Shown here: positions 48,525-60,600 of the stretch, piece by piece | Layout: every line of letters starts with the position of its first letter | Position numbering within the stretch: position 1 is the first letter of the stretch | Assembly: GCA_963930645.1 (NCBI GenBank) | Contig: OZ005652.1 | Location: forward strand, 266,289,506-266,353,505 | Origin: Salticus scenicus | Lineage: Eukaryota > Arthropoda > Arachnida > Araneae > Salticidae | Length of the DNA stretch: 64,000 bases | Reading direction: 5' to 3' | Program-made: the position numbers and the translations under genes | The notes under the pieces: model-generated | Told to the model about the DNA's origin: nothing | What the model saw: the letters and a program-made list of their open reading frames with translations, nothing else | Databases searched by the model: none

Positions 48525-50160
48525 TATTCTTAAGAAAAGAAACGCTTTATTCTTAAGAAAAGAAAAAAAAATCATTTGTCATCGATTAAAAAGTTGGACG
48601 GTGTCCCCACTGCCATCGGCAACGCAGTCCCGTGAGCGCTGCGCGCGCACAAGTTAGGGGATACGCGCGCGGTGCACGCCTATTTCTTCTCTACTTAACT
48701 AACCTACGTATACCAATTTTGAACGATCTAACTCATTTGGCTGAGATGCAAAAGAAAACGTAATCAGGAGACCTCAAAACGTGTAAATCTGGTGAAAACT
48801 TCCGATAATTTAAAAGAACTTTAAAATATCTTTCGAATGATGTATTAGAAACAATTAAATCATAATTAGAAATTGAAATATTGAAATTTGAAAATATTAC
48901 AGCGCCATCTGGCGGTAGAAATTTCTGTATTCCACTGTTCGATTCCAATTCAAAAAAGCTTTCTAATGATGTATTACTTATGAAATTATTTTAATTAGTA
49001 GCTGAGATACAAACGAAAACTAATTCAGGAGACCTCAAAACGTGTAAATCTGGTGAAAACTTTCGATAATATAAAGAACTTTAAAATATCTTTCGAATGA
49101 TGTATAAAAAATAAATTAATCGTAATTAGAAATTGAAATACGCGTATTAGAATATTGCATTTTTTAATCGCAGTGCCAAAAACACGTGACTCCGTAAAAT
49201 ACCAGATGTTTATCGCTTTTTTTTTTTTTTGCTTCCGCGGAGCTCGAGAAATGCTCTCTCTGAACTGGTTGCCATAGTGATGAAAACCGACAGCTGCTTC
49301 ATTTGACGGAATTCAATCTGGAATGAAATTCGCGATTTCCAATGCTTTAAAGGCTAAAATTAAAAAAATTATAACTCATTCAGTTTTTGAAATTTTCTCT
49401 CAATCTTTTCGGAATTTAACTGTTTAAGCGAGATCTATATACAAAAAAAAAAAAAAAAAAGAAATGATTTATCTCTAAACGCTTTCGAGTTATAAAATGT
49501 TTTGCGAAAAAATCGATGTTTCGTAAAATCTAAAAATATGGATCGCTAGTCCGTATTTTGTAAAAATGTTTATATGGTTCGAAAGAGGATTAAATGGCCT
49601 TTCTTTGTATACCAGTTTTTAAGAAATGGAAGAGTTACTCGGTGGTACAGGGCGTTTCGAAAAAGACGATCGCGAAAAAGAAAAATTTTCGACCCTTTTG
49701 AAAATTTTTTTTAAAAATATAAAAAATCCGTATTTAAAAAAAAAAATTGTACCGTAAGAATCGGTATTAAATGCTCTTTCTTTTGGTACAGGTGTATTTT
49801 CGATACGTCGAACCGTTCAAACAGGATCGCTTTACAAAAACCCCCGAAATTTTCTCTCTTTTCTTTTTCTTTCGAGGTAGGCTGTTCCGTAACAAAATGG
49901 CCGTCGCCCGCGATTTCGAATCGTTTTTTCGTTAGACAATGGTCGACATTTTAATTAATATCTCCGCTAATTAGGGTCGCATCGTTTAGCAAATTAGATA
50001 ACCCAGATCTGCGATAAATTCTCTGTCCGACGGTACCTGTTGGAAGTCCGTGCGACCTTTAGCGGCGGAGCCTTAGCTGCGTCAAGCCGTTTCTCACAGA
50101 CACACAGACACACAGAGACACAGACACACACACGTGTACAGATTTTAATAATATAGGAGA
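48503..50160 (-). mobile_element. Non-autonomous Helitron, upstream copy of a tandem pair
   Basis: On the minus strand it begins A|TCTCCTATATTATTAAAATC at 50160 and ends in a perfect 10-bp-arm palindrome (ACTAGCGGGC/GCCCGCTAGT, 48502-48524) whose CTAG is 48506-48503. The next base on the minus strand is the T of the neighbour's TC start. It shares the 5' end, the GT microsatellite, one CpG-rich unit (48600) and the AT-rich units with its neighbour, but is half the length. The middle (49200-49920) contains a GC-richer unshared segment with TTTCGAAAAAGACGATCGCG-like text. No helicase coding is present. Confidence 0.84.
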
Positions 50161-50569
50161 TAATGTCCGTATTTTGAATGCCTTAGAGCTTCTATTCAAA
50201 ATTAAAAAACAACAGATATTAATATTTTTTTAAAATAGTAATGGCAAATTAAATCATTCATGGAATGTTTTTATTTGAAAATGTGTTTTAGAATAATTTT
50301 ATTCCTGAATAACACTAACATAAGTCGAAAATTTATTATTCAAAATAAAAATTTTGAGAGCTATTAAAAAAACTATTATATTTCCGTAAAAAAAAAAAAA
50401 AAAAAAAAAATGCGAAATTATATTTAAAAAATAAAAAATCTCGAGTTACTCCATTTATTTTTATGAACATTAGTTAATTAAGGGTTATTTAAATAAATTA
50501 AACTAAGAGAAGTCGTTAAAAGAACAAGAAAGAAAATTATATTTGGTAGTTTGACTATTTTTCCTTTAA
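50161..50569. other. AT-rich spacer
   Basis: Poly(A) at 50389-50410; no gene or repeat family recognised. Confidence 0.5.
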
Positions 50570-51190
50570 TAGTACGTTGTTTAATTTAACGCTATCGCAC
50601 TTTAAATAATTTCAGCCCGCGGGGAATAACGATAACGAATTTTTCGTTGAGTTCCTGTAAAAATCTAAAAGTGCTAGATTTACCGAAACGTATAAAGTTT
50701 GGGCGACAGTGACCTATAACAAGTATATAAATTTAAAGCTCAATCGAATATAGAATTTAGGCTATATCTCACGTCAAATATTTCATCCTATAGTTCATAA
50801 GGATACTGATGCTTTTTTTTTTCATCTTATTTTTGTCCTTGTAAAAATACTATAAGTGCCAGATTCACCAAAATCTATACAGGTGGCCTATAACGTGTGA
50901 CCATACCAACTGACTTTATCTTATTCACTCACACACAAACATACATACATCACGAAAAATCGTATAAAATCGTCGGTATCTCTAAAAGGGAAGCTTCTGT
51001 CAAGACCAATGTTGGAGGTTTAAAATTAGACATCATTCCAGTATCAAATGTAAATTTGCTATTTTCTACGACCAATCGTTTGTGACCTACATAGATTTAA
51101 AAAAAAAAAAAAAAAAAAAAAAATCCATTTCGCAAATCACGATTACAGTACTTCCCTTGCACATTTATGTCCGGAAAGTAAAAGGAGGAA
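50570..51190 (-). repeat. Family A element, inverted 3'-truncated copy
   Basis: On the minus strand it starts CCTCCTTTTACTTTCC at about 51190 and has a second arm GGGAAGTA, preserving the TACTTTCC/GGGAAGTA hairpin, then GTACTGTAATCGTGA, matching GTATTGTAATCATGT of the 15.8-kb copy. CCTGTAAAAA boxes near 50666 and 50836 lie about 170 bp apart, and the GCTATCGCACTTTAAA motif appears near 50590. The poly(A) run 51100-51123 sits inside. The 3' half with the GGAGTCACTCC end is missing. Confidence 0.75.
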
Positions 51191-51529
51191 TGAAATTGAA
51201 GGAATCCTGGTGGAGACTTAAAAAAAAATTTAGGTTCTGTCTATTGGTGTGTATGTCTGATTATCTGTCTGTCTGTCTCCCGATAGCGAGCGCAAAAATT
51301 ATCCTATTGGCTTGTAACTATTCACTTGTCTAAAGCTATGTCTCTTTAATCATCTTTGACTTGTAGACATGTTCATAAGCCACACGGAATTAGCTGAATT
51401 AGCTGTTTACTTCTGGGAGTGTATTCTACTTGTTCCATAAGTCAGTAGATATTTAAAAAATTCATAAAAATTAAACGAAATGGTAGAATTGAACGTAGTT
51501 TTCGAAAATGTTATTCTCGTGAAGGGATA
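51191..51529. other. Spacer with GTCT-rich stretch
   Basis: TCTGTCTGTCTGTCTCC at about 51267-51283, followed by CGATAGCGAGCGCAAAA, looks like the plus-strand version of a family B cycle end (GTCTGTCTG then GCGCTCTAACTCC). I treat it as a possible family B scrap. Confidence 0.4.
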
Positions 51530-51560
<31 letters not shown>

Positions 51561-51611
51561 TATTATTTATTTATTTATTTATTTTTTTTTTTTTTGGGGG
51601 GGGGGGGGGTA
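51530..51611. repeat. ATT/TTTA/T/G simple repeat
   Basis: An (ATT)n run passes into (TTTA)n, then poly(T) and a run of about 15 G. Confidence 0.9.
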
Positions 51612-52299
51612 AAGAAAAAAAAATAGTTGCATTTTTCGTCGATAGGGGGTGCTGCATGGAAGAGTAACGAGAAATACGCTAATCATTGTCCTATAAATTG
51701 CATGGTTTTACGATAAAACCAATCTTATTTCCTATTTTGCTTTCTACTTGTGCATGCATGAAGTTTTAATTGCGATGTTGACTTGGTGGATAACGTGTTA
51801 TTGGTGAAGATGTTTTTCATGAGCTAAGATCCACCGACTGAAGCTGTAATTAGCGGTGTTGTAACTCGTGCGCAAACTGTAATTTGTGGTGAGGGCGAAC
51901 ACATAGTACAGGATATATATGCCCGTAAACATTTGCATGGAAATAAATACAGGGGAATGTCTCCGGTTGGGGGCGCAGTTTTGAATTTTTTCTTATGATT
52001 TAAGATAGAGCAAATATTATGTAAACATATAAATACCAATGGAAAGCTAGAACCCTTAGCTAACGTTTGATAAAGTAATTGCATCGATTCCGTCAACCAG
52101 TAAAATTTTATCACGAATTTTGTGAAGTGTTCATTTTTGGCCAAAATATTTTTGTACCCGGTTGTAGGCACACTTAAAAAATACGCTAAAAATGAGAATA
52201 TTATGAGAAAAACCACCATCAGTACAGAAAATTACAAAGTTCACTAATTTTGGAAGAATTCAGTGGCCAAAAAGACAACAGAAAATTGCATTTTTTCAA
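51612..52299. other. Unrecognised stretch, possible 3' flank of a transposon relic
   Basis: A minus-strand open frame of 131 codons lies at 51824-52219, but I see no domain in it. It lies downstream of the zinc-finger relic at 52300 on the same strand and could be the rest of that element. Confidence 0.35.
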
Positions 52300-52482
52300 T
52301 GTTATTCGTCATCTTCTTCGTCCTCCAAATCAGAAGTTCAATTCTTGCTAGTAAAATAATTTACTTGTACATTGGTACACGTCAAATGCAACGCATGATC
52401 ACACTCGTTGCATTTGATTGAGTTGGCTCTTGTTTAGGCTGGTGCTCAAAACAGATGATGCAGAAACCGCCATCATTATCAG
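52300..52482 (-). pseudogene. PHD/RING-like zinc-finger relic, probably transposase C-terminus
   Basis: Minus-strand reading gives DNDGGFCIICFEHQPKQEPT, then after a one-base frameshift SIKCNECDHALHLTCTNVQV, then a stop and SDLEDEEDDE with a final stop. The Cys/His pattern is C-x2-C, about 14 residues, C-x2-C-x4-H-x2-C, six of the eight ligands of a PHD or RING-type finger; the last CxxC pair is lost. A small C-terminal finger followed by an acidic tail is common in pogo-like arthropod transposases, so I favour a dead transposon. A fragment of a host PHD protein is the alternative. Upstream minus-strand sequence to about 53300 has only scattered short frames and no readable DDE motif. Confidence 0.5.
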
Positions 52483-53066
52483 ATTTTATATGTTCCTATT
52501 TTTAGCGCACTTTGCTGGTTGTTTGACATGTGGAGTTGCCTTACATTTCTCAGGCTTCTTCTGAAGGGACAAAGATGCTGCAAAAAAGTCTATATTTCGA
52601 GCAGTCGATTTTATGGATTTCTATCTACTGAGCAATCCAAAATGGCTTTAACCAGCGAATTAAAATCCATTTCTTTTGAAACAGTTGACTTTTTCGGGAT
52701 CGAGACGGCTAAAAATACCGAAAAATACATAAAAACACAAATAAAAATATTATGTTGGCACAAACGACCATATTTCACATTTCATAAGTCAAACATATGC
52801 TTTAAATATAAAATAACACGTGTACCTGCCCTCAACCGGTTACATGAGGGTGTCCACAACTCGGAATGGCAGCCATTTGTATAAAGGCAGAAAAGGCAAT
52901 TTTCGGTCCACAGTTTTCTTAATTTGATATTGCATCACAAAATATAATTAATATATTGCATGAATACATATTAAGCATTTAAAACAATTAAACATTAAAA
53001 CATTTTTGAATTACTTTACATCGATTTATCGCCTTCTTCACAAATTACTTTCGGGTTGCTTTTATT

Positions 53067-53101
<35 letters not shown>

Positions 53102-53449
53102 TGCTTGCACTTACTAAGCAAATGCGTCCATTCACTTCGGTTTAGCACAAAAACTGCATACTGTCACAATACAAGTTTGACAATACTCAAATCCACCATA
53201 TTTGCTTCCTGCCAAAAGATATGGTGGGGTTCCCACAACCAGAGAATGCCCATAACAGGAGACACCCTCTACTATTTCATAGAAATTTGTGATTTGCTCA
53301 TGTATAACGCCCTTTGTCGACGAAAATTTTAACATTATTATTATTATTATTATTATTATTTACCAAAGAAAAAACCCATTCATGAAAGTAACTTTCCCGC
53401 AAACCGTGTTCAAATCTACCAATTCCTTCAATAGTTATGAATTTTTAAA
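52483..53449. other. Unassigned sequence upstream of the zinc-finger relic
   Basis: Short frames exist on both strands, including 52519-52884 plus and 53132-53335 minus, with no recognisable domain. Poly(T) at 53070-53100 and (ATT)n at 53335-53361. It may be the rest of a decayed transposon. Confidence 0.35.
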
Positions 53450-54130
53450 ATGTCTACAGACTTATGGGACACCCCGTATATCTTGTTAGTGTACAGGGAT
53501 ACCTTAAAACCTTTCTTATCATTACGGCCTATGGACAGAATTTATATTTACCACAATAGCGGCAGCAAAAATTCCTCTATTAACTTGCAAATTGGCACAC
53601 ATGTTCAGGCTCTGTATAGAAATAGTTGTATGATTTTTTATGTCTATATTATTTAAGGATAGGGTACAGGGACACACCAAAGTTTTCTTATCATTACAGC
53701 CTATGGGGTGAAATTTGTTAAAAAAAATTTTAACATCGTTACTCTGCATTTAACAAAATGAAATTAGCGTACATTATTGAGATGCTAAAATAATGTTTTC
53801 TACAGTAAATAGGTGATATTAGGGTACATAATTAATGTACAGGATATTACAAAGTGTTACGACAATGCCACGTAATCATCCAAATTTTGTCAAACTTCGA
53901 ACAATTACTCATGGAAAACGTAGAATAAGCTGAATAGTTTTTACTGGTGTATAGGTGTATAGAATGTTTATCGTTCGTTTACAGACACAAAAAAAGAATT
54001 TCGTGACCTATGGACAAACTTTTATCAAAGCCATCTTAACATGTTTATACTGCATTTAACATAATGGGATTAACATACAGAAGAATGAAATTATAAAGAT
54101 GCTTAAAAGCATGTTTTCTCTTTAAAAAAT

Positions 54131-54168
<38 letters not shown>

Positions 54169-54640
54169 TATATGTATAGACTAAATTTATTTACAAGACC
54201 AAACGGAATAATTCTGATAACATTCTGTGTTAAACCAAATGATGTCAAATTATGTTGAAATATTAATTAATTATAATTAATTAGGTGTATTCTCTTTATT
54301 GGTGTGTAAATTAACAGTGGCTCTTTCTCAGGGACACACAAGAGAATTCCGTACTATTACGGTCTATAGACGGTATTTCGTAAAAGTGTATTTTACCATT
54401 GTTACACCCCATTAAATATAATGAAATGTTTATAGAACGTTTACAAGCATGTTTTTTTTTTTTTCCTGTGAAAATTGTGAGAATAGAATTTGCAATTAGT
54501 TTACAGGGTTACGCAAAATAATTCGAATATGTTGTGCAATCATTTTCAATAAAGTTTGGTACAAGTTACTAGGGGAATATATAAATAAACACTTATATGG
54601 GTCGTGCATTGTAAAAATTAATTTTCTCCTTGTAAATGGA
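53450..54640 (+). repeat. Family C tandem array
   Basis: ACAGGGA-type boxes lie near 53491, 53664, 53838, 53983, 54329 and 54503. Most intervals are 173-174 bp or twice that (346), with one short unit of 145. Behind the box comes CTTATCATTACGGCCTATGG, as in family A. Units also share TTTAACAAAATGAAATTA- and GTTACTCTGCATTT-like segments. (AT)n at 54131-54167 sits within. The last units grow less similar. No open frame spans more than one unit. Confidence 0.78.
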
Positions 54641-55882
54641 TTTTGGAAAGAATGATCTTTCTGTAAATTTATGCATATAGAAAAATGGCAAGTTTCGGTA
54701 AATGTTATCGATTTTTTATGTTCAATACAACTCAGAATTAATAATTTACAAATTATATTAAATGTAATTTAAAGTAAATTAGACACTTCATTTTTATAAT
54801 GAATATATAGAAATTACAGTTTTCTGAAATTAACAAGAAATGCCCTTTTTGAGATTTCAATGCAATTATTGGAGTTTCTTCACTTTTATAATGAAAGATG
54901 GGACTAAATGTGATACAATTACACAAAAATATACATATTTAAAAAATATGGAGTTACACCACCTCTAAAATGCAGATAGATATAGACAGAGAAATACAGC
55001 GGTGGGTTGAAGGGGGCTGAAGCCTCCCTCAGAAACGTATCTGTCTATTTAGCGAGTCAATCATATGTATGTTCGTATATATATATATATATATATATAA
55101 TAGGGAGTAAATTAGAATAATCTGTTGGATAATGAGTGGTGAAAATAGGACGTTGAGGCTCCTAACCTGCAGATCCATCAGTTTATGTACTAATATCACT
55201 TGCGCATAACATCAGGAGGAATGAAAATTGTACGGATTTCCTGTAAAATTTTTACAACTAATGAGAGTGATTCTTGTTGCTAAAGATGTGATGTGCAGTC
55301 ATGCAGTTCTTTCCCCACAAGTGGAATTAACATTACAAATTTCCTCTTGGATGCAAAATAAACAGCTTTTTCTTAATGACCTTTAAACTTTTATGACGGC
55401 ACATAAATTTACAAATTATAAAATTTTAGATATGGAATGATCATAGTTAGCAAGATACAGTTGTGAATTCTGATAACAGTTAAATTGAAATAAATTCGTT
55501 TTATAAAATTGGGTACCTTTCATTTTATTTAATTTTGTATTAATTGTGATTTAATCACATTGTAATTTATGCTGAATTAGTATTATTAAGATTATCTTTT
55601 TTCTGGTTTCATTTTATTTATAATTCTTTTAATGAAGTAAGAGAAAAATACGTGATATATTTTCATTTTAAAGAAATTAAAAATTTTCCTTTTAAAGACA
55701 TTAATTGTGAAATTAAACTGGAAATCAACATTTTATCATTATTTTTCGAATAGTGAAGATTATATTAAAATAATTAAGTTAAAAATAAAAAACTACCTTC
55801 CATAAATTCATACTGATTTGGGATTTATTACTCGATAAAAAATATGAAATTATTTTATTCTGAACTTAACTTACTTTCTGTG
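54641..55882. other. AT-rich spacer
   Basis: (AT)n at 55076-55100; otherwise no gene or repeat family recognised. Confidence 0.5.

Positions 55883-55917
<35 letters not shown>
55883..55917 (+). repeat. Poly(A), about 35 bases
   Basis: Uninterrupted A run immediately left of the 520-bp tandem array. Confidence 0.95.
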
Positions 55918-55920
<3 letters not shown>

Positions 55921-58209
55921 TATTAGTTAACTTAGATTTCTTAAGAAGTATGTATATTTAACTGATATAAATGAGGTACAATGGAATTTGTTTAAGACAA
56001 ATACATTCTGATACTGAAAGATTACTATTTGAAAAACCTATCAAATAAATCTTTTTCGAAGAACGTGCTTGCAATCGTCCCATAATGGAATTGACCATAA
56101 GTGGATAAAAGTGGTCAGACGTGACTCGCAATTTTTCTAAACTAAACGAAAAAAAAAAAAAGATCTGATGTTAGTTATTTGAATAAATATATCCATTTAA
56201 TTCTCACGTCTTTTTTTTCTGATTGTAGCTATTTTTTTCCATAACATTTATCTATCGAGAACTCAAATTAAGCGTGTTAACAATAGCAGGCAAAATTTTA
56301 TCACGACAATACATCTTAAAGAAAATGACCTTTGAATTAATTCATTTAAGAAGGAAATTTCATTGTTCATTTCTTATTTATTTATTTTTATTTTTATTTA
56401 TTTATTTATTTATTTTTTGTTCAGTACTCAACTTACGAACTGTAAGTAAAAAGGGAATTCATTAAGTTTTTACAATCTATTTTTTACTTCGTTGATATAT
56501 ATAAGATAAAAAGCAGTTTTCTTAACACAAATATCTTCTAATACGGAAAACTATCGATTTGTAAAGCCTATGAAATAAATCTTCCTCGAAGCACGTGCTT
56601 CCCATAGTCCTGAAATGGAAATGACCGTAAGTAGATAAAAGTACCGAAAATGACGCACATTTTTTTCTAAGCTAGACTAAAAAAGCAATTTAGTGTCAGT
56701 TACTAGAATAAATATAACTCTGTAACTCACGGTTTCTATTTTATTCGAACAAATTTGTACCCATATGTTTATATAAAAAAAAGTTCAAAGAAAAAGTACA
56801 AAGTCTAAAAGAGAAAATTTAATTCTAAAATACTTTGTTTGTCGTATCCATGTACAAAAATGACTTTTAAATATTTTTAATTCGTTAAAAAAAAATCGAC
56901 TGGTAATATCTTATTTCACTACCGCGTTATGAACCTCAAATGCCTGTTTACATATGTAATAAAAATTTCGGTTTAGTTAGTTCTGACAATAATAATATTC
57001 TTTTATTTGACACAAATAAAATACAACGCAGTTTGCTTAACGCAAATACCTTCTAATACAGAAAAATTACTATTTGAAAAACGTATGAAATAAATTTTCC
57101 TCGAACACGTGCTTCCTATAGTCCTGTAATGAAAATGACCGTAAGTAGATAAAAGGGGACGAATGTGACGTACATTTTTTTTCTAAACTAGAATAAAAAA
57201 TCAATTTAGTGTCAGTTACTCGAATAAATGCATCTGTGAAACTCTCATGGTTTTTATTTTATTCGAACGAGTTTGTACCCGTAGATACAAAGTAGTACAT
57301 GCAAAAAGCTAAAAGAACAAGGGCTATTGTCTAAAGGCGAAAATTTAATTCTAAAATATTTTTTGTCGTATTCATTTATAAAAATGACTTTTAAATATTT
57401 TTAATTCATAAAAAAAAAAAAAAAAAAAAAAAACACTGTTAATATCTTATTTATTACCATTTTCTGACCTCAAATTCCTATTTTCATATGTAACAATTTC
57501 GGTTAACTTAGTTCTGACAATAATAATATTCTTTTATTTGACATAAATAATGCAATGCAGTTTGCTTAACTCAAATATATTCTAATACAGAAAAATTACT
57601 ATTTGAAAAGCCTATCAAAAAAATCTTCCTCAAAGCACGTGCTTCCCATAGTCCTGTAATGGAATTGACCGTAAGTAGATAAAAGTGGTCGAACGTGACG
57701 TACGTTTTTTCTAAACTAGACTAAAAAAGCAATTTAGTGTCAGTTACTCGAATAAATATGTCTCTTTAACTCTCGCGATGTCTATTTATTTGAACAAATT
57801 TGTACCCATATGTTTACAAAAGAAGAACTGAATAGACAAGTGCTAATGTTTAAGAGCAAAAATTCAATTCTAAAATATTTTTGTTATCTTATTTATGTAT
57901 ATATATAAAGACTTTTAAATATTTTCATTTCATTAAAAAAAAAAAAAAACACTCTTAACCTTTAATTTTTTTACGATGTGCTGAACTCAAATTCCTGTTT
58001 TCAGATGGAAAAAAAAATTGCTTATTTAGTTTTGACTAAAAATACATTCCTTTATTTCACATAAATATAATACAATGCAGTTTGCTCAACGTAAATACTT
58101 TGTAATACAGAAAAATTACTATTTGAAAAACCTATCAAATAAATTTTCCTCGAAACACATGCATTCCACAGTCCTGCAATGGAATTAACCGTAAGTGGAC
58201 ACACATTTT

Positions 58210-58331
58210 AGGTAGATTCCTTATAGGAGATCTACCTATTGCAATGGTTCTCATGACACGACTTCTGCAAAATTTCTTCATATCTTCATCGATCATGACC
58301 CCTAGAACCCAAAACCACCCTCCGTTCAAAA

Positions 58332-58372
<41 letters not shown>

Positions 58373-59470
58373 TATATATATTTATATATTTATAACGCTT
58401 TTTTCCATGTTAAGTTGTGAACACGATAACTAAAGTAATTTTTATTTAAATTTAACCAGCTAGGGATATGTTCCTCAGGACAGTAAAAATCTCGGTCGAG
58501 TTCGTAGATGGGATGTCCAGCTCGAAGGGGGTGGAAATGGTGGGGGGTGAAAATTTTCATTGGCCCGTAATTTCTTTAATATTGAAAATAGGAAAATACG
58601 TTAAATTAGGCGAATTGCCGCCTTACCCTAAAGAACAATTTCTGTATTTAAACTTTTTCGATAACTTCAATTGTTTAAAAGTTACAACTTAAAAAGTGAT
58701 TTTTCTTCAATTACAATGAAGCCGACTTTTTATTTATCTTTAATTGCTTAAATCTATAATCTGATGCTTACGTCACGTGCAGACAATAATAAAAAAAAAG
58801 GTAGCTGAAAATATAAAAACAATGGTAACAGCTTTAATCAATCATTTAAAAATATAAAATTAAAATAATACGCTAGTCTTGGTAAAAATATCGTTTGTGG
58901 TGAATAATTTAGTACACCGGTTAACGCAAGAATTTAAATATACGACTGAAATTGAGAGTAATACGTTACAGTTTCCTTTGACTTTTTATCTTGTGGAAGC
59001 AAGATATTGGTCTATGAAGAGATATGAGGTATTGTGACGCTAAAGCTGCCATTTTTCATCGCCAAACTCGCCAAATTTTGTCATCAAATAACTAATTTCG
59101 TCGCCAAGTCAAAAATGTCGTCGTCAACTATCAAATTTTACTGCCAAATCAAATATTTCATTGCTAAGTCGCAAGTTTTGTCACCAAATTGTATATCTTA
59201 ATGGTTTCGATTTGTTGAATGATTATGAGCTTGGATTTAAAAAAATTGTAACATTTACTGACCAATAAATCTAGCCTAAAATTTTAAGTAGAATGAATAG
59301 TAGTAGTTGATAATTAAATTTCTTAAAAATAGAATAGCGACGGAAATAATGCAATGTGTGGGAACAAAACCATTGGCTAAGTATGTGTTAATGCATATGT
59401 AATATTTCTTTAATTTTGTAACGTTAACGAAAGGAATCTACCTTTGCCGTTAAGCTTGCCGAAAAGGGAT
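58210..59470. mobile_element. Insertion splitting the 520-bp array
   Basis: The repeat stops at ACACACATTTT (58209) and resumes near 59470 with TTAACTAAATTAAAAATG, TTTGGTGTCAGTTACTCG. The foreign DNA starts AGGTAGATTCCTT (58210-58222), and its complement AAGGAATCTACCT lies at 59431-59443, a 13-bp inverted repeat; about 27 bp (TTGCCGTTAAGCTTGCCG) follow before the array. Inside are (AT)n at 58331-58371, a GC-rich stretch at 58455-58630 and a GTCGCCAAATCAAA-type minisatellite (59055-59195). No transposase is seen. Confidence 0.6.
59055..59195. repeat. Short minisatellite with CGCCAAATC motif
   Basis: Imperfect units of roughly 18-24 bp contain TCGCCAA(A/G)TCAAAAATTTCGT and variants (GTCATCAAATAACTAATTTC, TACTGCCAAATCAAATATTT). 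About six units are visible. Confidence 0.75.
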
Positions 59471-60600
59471 TTTTTTTAACTAAATTAAAAATGTAATTTG
59501 GTGTCAGTTACTCGAATAAATCTGTGTCTCTTTAAATCACACAGTTTGTCTCTTTAAATCACACGATTTCTGTTTTATTCGATCAAATTTTTATCCATAT
59601 ATTTACAAAAGAAGAGCTGAATAGATCAGTAATAATGTAAAGTTCAGTTCTAAGATATTTTGTTTGCTGCATTCATGTACATAAAAAAACTTTCACACAT
59701 TTTTAATTAATGTAAGAAAAAATCTTTTCGCTGTTTATTTCTTATTTTATTACTATGTTCGGAATTCAAATGCCTGATTGTAGAAAACAAACGTGGTTTA
59801 TTTAGTTTTGACGAATTATATTCTATTATTTGACATAAATAAGTTACAAAAGAGTTTGCTTAACGTAAATATCTTCTAATACAGAAAAATTACTATTTGC
59901 AAAAACCTATTAAATAATTCTTCCTCGAAGCACGTGCTTCTCATCGTGCTTTATTGGAATTGACTGTAAGTGGATAAAAGTGGTCGAACGTGACACACAT
60001 TTTTACTACACTTAGCAACTTGGTGTTAGTTACTCTAATAAATATCTCTTTTTAACTTTCAGGGTTACAACTTTATCGAACAAATTTGTCGGCGACCATT
60101 GCCAAAAGATATGTCTCTTTAACGATCACAGTTTTAATTTTAGTGAAATAAAAGTTCTCCCTGTATGTTTATCCAACAAGATTTTAAAAAATATGCGATA
60201 ATGTCAAAGAATAAAATTTAATCCTAAAATCCATGTAATTTTTTTTTTTTTTTTTTTTTTACATTTATAGATGTTATTAGAATATTTTTATTTAACATTA
60301 TAAACGCATTTTACAATTAAACTCTTGTTACTTTATGATGTTTTGAGAAAGTTTTTTAACAGTGCACAGAAAAAAAATGTTTTTTCGTTCACATAGTTCT
60401 GAGAAGTTATATTAATTTTAATAGTATAAATAATATGAAATAGAGTTTGGACTATAATTGTAAAATCTTTAAAAAAGTACATGTTTGGTACACGTGCTTT
60501 ACATCTTTGTGAAATGGTAGCGACCGTAACTAGATTTAAAGTTTTTACTTTCGTTAACGGATCTCAAACAAAAGCACCTAAAACACACTTTTAACAGAAT

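Larger units (their letters stand above)
55960..60600 (+). repeat. 520-bp tandem repeat array, about seven units
   Basis: The marker CACGTGCTTCCCATAGTCC, or a variant, recurs near 56064, 56594, 57108, 57638, 58158, 59932 and 60492. Intervals are 530, 514, 530 and 520 bp, then a gap caused by an insertion, then 560. Each unit also has ACAGAAAAATTACTATTTGA before the marker, and AATTGACCGTAAGTGGATAA, TTTAGTGTCAGTTACTCGAA and ACAAATTTGTACCCATATG after it. The CACGTG hexamer is kept in most units and decays in the outer ones. There is no coding frame. Units diverge clearly, so the array is old. Confidence 0.88.

Noticed and set aside
51824..52219. Minus-strand open frame of 131 codons
   Set aside because: A hydrophobic start but no recognisable family. 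It lies downstream of the zinc-finger relic's stop and is more likely transposon flank.
52519..52884. Plus-strand open frame of 121 codons
   Set aside because: It overlaps the antisense of the supposed transposon relic and has no domain.
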